A stretch of 64,000 bases of DNA from Epiperipatus broadwayi (Eukaryota > Onychophora > Udeonychophora > Euonychophora > Peripatidae), in contig JAQFVV010012511.1 of the NCBI GenBank assembly GCA_028023455.1, positions 3,722,165 to 3,786,164 of the forward strand, read 5' to 3'. This document shows positions 61,849-64,000 of the stretch, piece after piece. The translations under genes were made by a program, and so were the position numbers. Below the pieces are notes generated by a model that was not told the origin of the DNA, searched no databases, and saw only the letters and a program-made list of their open reading frames with translations. Position 1 is the first letter of the stretch. Each line of letters begins with the position of its first letter.

Positions 61849-62769
61849 GTTTCAGATAGATCAATGATGGGATAATGAGCACAGTTATACTAATGATGAA
61901 GTTGATCGTTAGGCAGTCATTATATACCTAACAACCAACTGCTAAACTAAAGAATCATAGCTAAAAATGCTCATTTTAAACCCATTCTTAATGATTTACT
62001 AGTATGATTTCTTCAAGTATGACCTTAATAAAATAATAATGATGAACTTTATATTTCCATAATTCTTAATTCTTCATTTGTATTAATGTTAAATATAATA
62101 TGCATTAGCAAAAACTAGCCTTATTTGTTTGATAAGAATATCTCTGTATCTTCCAGATTTAAAAGTCTAATTTGACTATCCCTGTTATTCCTTAAACAAA
62201 TGCTCTTATTGTAATAAGTTAACAGTGGTCTGGTACTACTTAGAAAGAAGCATTTAGAAATCTTTTCTGGGTTTTAGATGACTCAAAATCATATATGTAA
62301 ATAAATTGTGTACTATGAAATCAAGTTGAGAATTGAACAAAAAGTAGATACTATTCTTTAATTTTGTAATAGCAATTTAATGAATTAACAAATAATAATA
62401 ATAATAACAAAGTACATGAGGATAACTTATATAATGGGTGCATCCATAAGTACATCATTATTCCAACATTGTGTGTCTATTTGTATATATATCTCTGACA
62501 GTTTTAATACTTTACTTAGGGCTCTCTTTAATCTCATTAAAAATATATTCATATACTGCATAAAATTATTAGTTAATTGTGTTTTAATATCTCATAATAA
62601 TAATGTATATGTGTGTTATATATAAATGGAAAAATGCAAATTTTATAGAAAACAAGAATAATTATGAAAAGTTTAAAAATTGATTAATTTATTATTTATT
62701 AAATGCTAAACATCTTGAAATGTGAATAGCTTTATAATCTTATTGTAATTATAGAGGATTTACTTTCAA
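61849..62769. other. AT-rich unassigned DNA
   Basis: The 69-residue plus-strand frame at 62416-62625 has no recognised domain. No repeat boundary was seen before the R2 copy. Confidence 0.5.
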
Positions 62770-63185
62770 GCTCCCTTCAACTATACACTCTGTCTTATGT
62801 AACAATACACATGATCACATACATGTGAAAAAATAAATGTATTGAACTAGCATTCATCAGTTGGCCCATATCATCATCTCCCACACACACATGTATATAA
62901 TAAGTTTATATTACGATAGCAAATCTTCAAACTTTAGTGGATAGGCTTCAATTTTTTGCATCTCTAACTCTTCAGCCATCCCTATGATTGAAAATCTGAT
63001 GATGGAATGTTCGTAGCCTTGTTGATGCAATATTGTTGTCATACCCATGTTGACTTTAAGTCACTCTTACCCCTCATATGTAGGATAATAATATGTCCAT
63101 TTAAATATACTGAAGATGGGGCGAATTCAGGTTGATTCTGTAATATTTCAATATAAATATAATATATATACTGAACTTTCCTATA
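62770..63185. repeat. R2 dispersed repeat copy
   Basis: It matches the 650-900 and 903-1000 stretches in the first kilobase. Shared blocks are ACACATGATCACATACATGTGAAAA, split here by small changes, CATCAGTTGG-CCA-ATCA-CATCTCCCACACACACAT, GATAGCAAATCTTCAAACTTTAGTGGAT, GGAATGTTCGTAGCC, GTTGTCATACCCATGTTGAC and AATATGTCCATTTAA-ATAC-GAAGA. It ends close to where the LINE frame begins. Confidence 0.8.
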
Positions 63186-63263
63186 ATTACATCTAAAGTT
63201 CAGTACATACATTATACTTGTACAAATATTACGATTCCTCAACAAAAAAAAATGCACCAATAG

Positions 63264-64000
63264 CATTGCTTTCAGAAATTTATATATATCTTCATAAAAT
63301 CGATATCTTTCAAATGGAGCCCATGGTTCACATTTGTGGAAATCCTGCAATCTGCCATCCACAAATACACCTGGAATTCCCGAGGGCCACTCAAGTTACT
63401 GGCTTCCATGGACAAAATTTCAGAGCAACTGAATGATCAGGAGAGTGGGCCATTAGATATTAGCACCATCATCCAATTGAAACTTCAACAATATCATGAT
63501 GCTCAAAAGGCCTTGGCCGAGTACATCTCGATCAAACGCACCCAGAGGTATGTGGGGAATCAGCCATTTTGGACCAGAAGTTACCTGGGGTGGGCTCTTT
63601 GTTCCCACAGAAAGCAAACCACCTCCTTGTCCATCACCATTGACAACAAATCCTACATAGATCAGAAATTGCTCCTTCATTTGAGAAACCATTACAAGCA
63701 CATGCTTTTTAAAGCTGACATCCCTTCTTTTACTATGTCATCAATCTTGAATGTCATTTCTGTTCCTGGCATCACCCAGGCCATGTTACTTAACAAAGTG
63801 AAAAGCTTTTCTGACCATGTCCACCCTGGTCCTCATGCTATCCTCATGTTTATCCTTCTCCACCTAAGTCAGTTCGCCATCCCCATTACTCTCATCATGA
63901 TCATCAAGCTGGCCTCAGGTGCTTACATCATTGAGGGTCTCTATCTAGTAACATTAGTCCCTTTCCTTAAGAAAGATCGGCCACCTACTGAGCACAAGAT
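63264..64000 (+). CDS. LINE ORF2 fragment, start of reverse transcriptase, runs off the window
   Basis: Frame 3 is open from 63,264 (just after a TAG) to the window end, about 245 codons with no stop. The recognisable part starts near 63,315 with WSPWFTFVEILQSAIHKY and passes through a basic linker (ISIKRTQRYVG). It then enters RT-type sequence. ILNVISVPGITQAMLLNKVK is followed by KSFSDHVHPGPHAILMFIL, which fits the lnklk...GPDgip block of CR1/Jockey-like LINEs. IIKLASGAYIIEGLYLVTLVPFLKKDRP fits the slxxGxxPxxWKxaxvxPixKKG block. GPD reads GPH here, so some decay is likely. Codon composition is clearly richer in C and G than the surroundings. The YxDD motif would lie beyond the window. The clade is inferred. 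Confidence 0.85.

Overview
The window looks like intergenic (or intronic) DNA from an AT-rich invertebrate animal genome. No host protein-coding gene, rRNA or functional tRNA could be supported on either strand. Almost everything recognisable is a mobile element, a dispersed repeat, a palindrome or a microsatellite. Short tRNA-derived SINEs, Ty3/gypsy LTR elements, L1/Tx1-like and CR1/Jockey-like LINE fragments, MITE-like elements and long compound microsatellites together suggest a lophotrochozoan. A mollusc, perhaps a cephalopod, would fit, but the sequence alone does not prove this.

Layout. 0-10 kb: an inverted dispersed repeat (R2, about 0.4-1.3 kb), a terminal-inverted-repeat (TIR) element (3.6-4.6 kb), a 1.7 kb TIR element with a perfect 8-bp target-site duplication (TSD) (5.77-7.46 kb), a nearly perfect 642-bp foldback palindrome (7.94-8.58 kb), a 52-bp-stem hairpin (9.2 kb) and a SINE (9.6 kb). 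10-22 kb: AT-rich filler with degenerate tandem duplications, a tRNA-Gly-like SINE (15.5 kb), a hairpin (17.3 kb) and a possible pogo/Tigger remnant (20.6-22.3 kb). 22.9-27.2 kb: an old minus-strand LTR retrotransposon with two LTRs, an imperfect 5-bp TSD, a polypurine tract and an integrase relic, carrying a 425-bp polypyrimidine tract inside. 27.8-29.4 kb: a repeat bounded by inverted motifs that resemble YY1 sites. 30.9 kb: a third SINE. 32.2-36.2 kb: a plus-strand Ty3/gypsy element with degenerate gag, protease, reverse transcriptase (RT), RNase H and integrase.

38.1-40.1 kb and 44.9-45.5 kb hold the R1 repeat family in head-to-tail and inverted arrangements. One R1 copy is split by a nested foldback element (38.6-39.35 kb), and related copies at 45.0 and 39.9 kb act as empty sites. 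Between these R1 blocks lies the strangest tract, about 40.8-44.3 kb, where the plus strand is almost devoid of C but keeps G. 48.9-49.9 kb is the minus-strand 3' end of an L1/Tx1-like LINE. 53.79-55.90 kb is bounded by a perfect 12-bp direct repeat and ends in AATAAA plus poly(A), so it looks like a retroposed transcript of unknown identity. 61-62 kb holds long ATT/ATG/GTT microsatellites. The window closes with another R2 copy and the start of a CR1/Jockey-like LINE reverse transcriptase that runs off the right edge.

No host genes act together here. The window is best read as a layered record of transposition: old gypsy, LINE and pogo relics, plus younger SINEs, foldbacks and TIR elements whose TSDs are still perfect.
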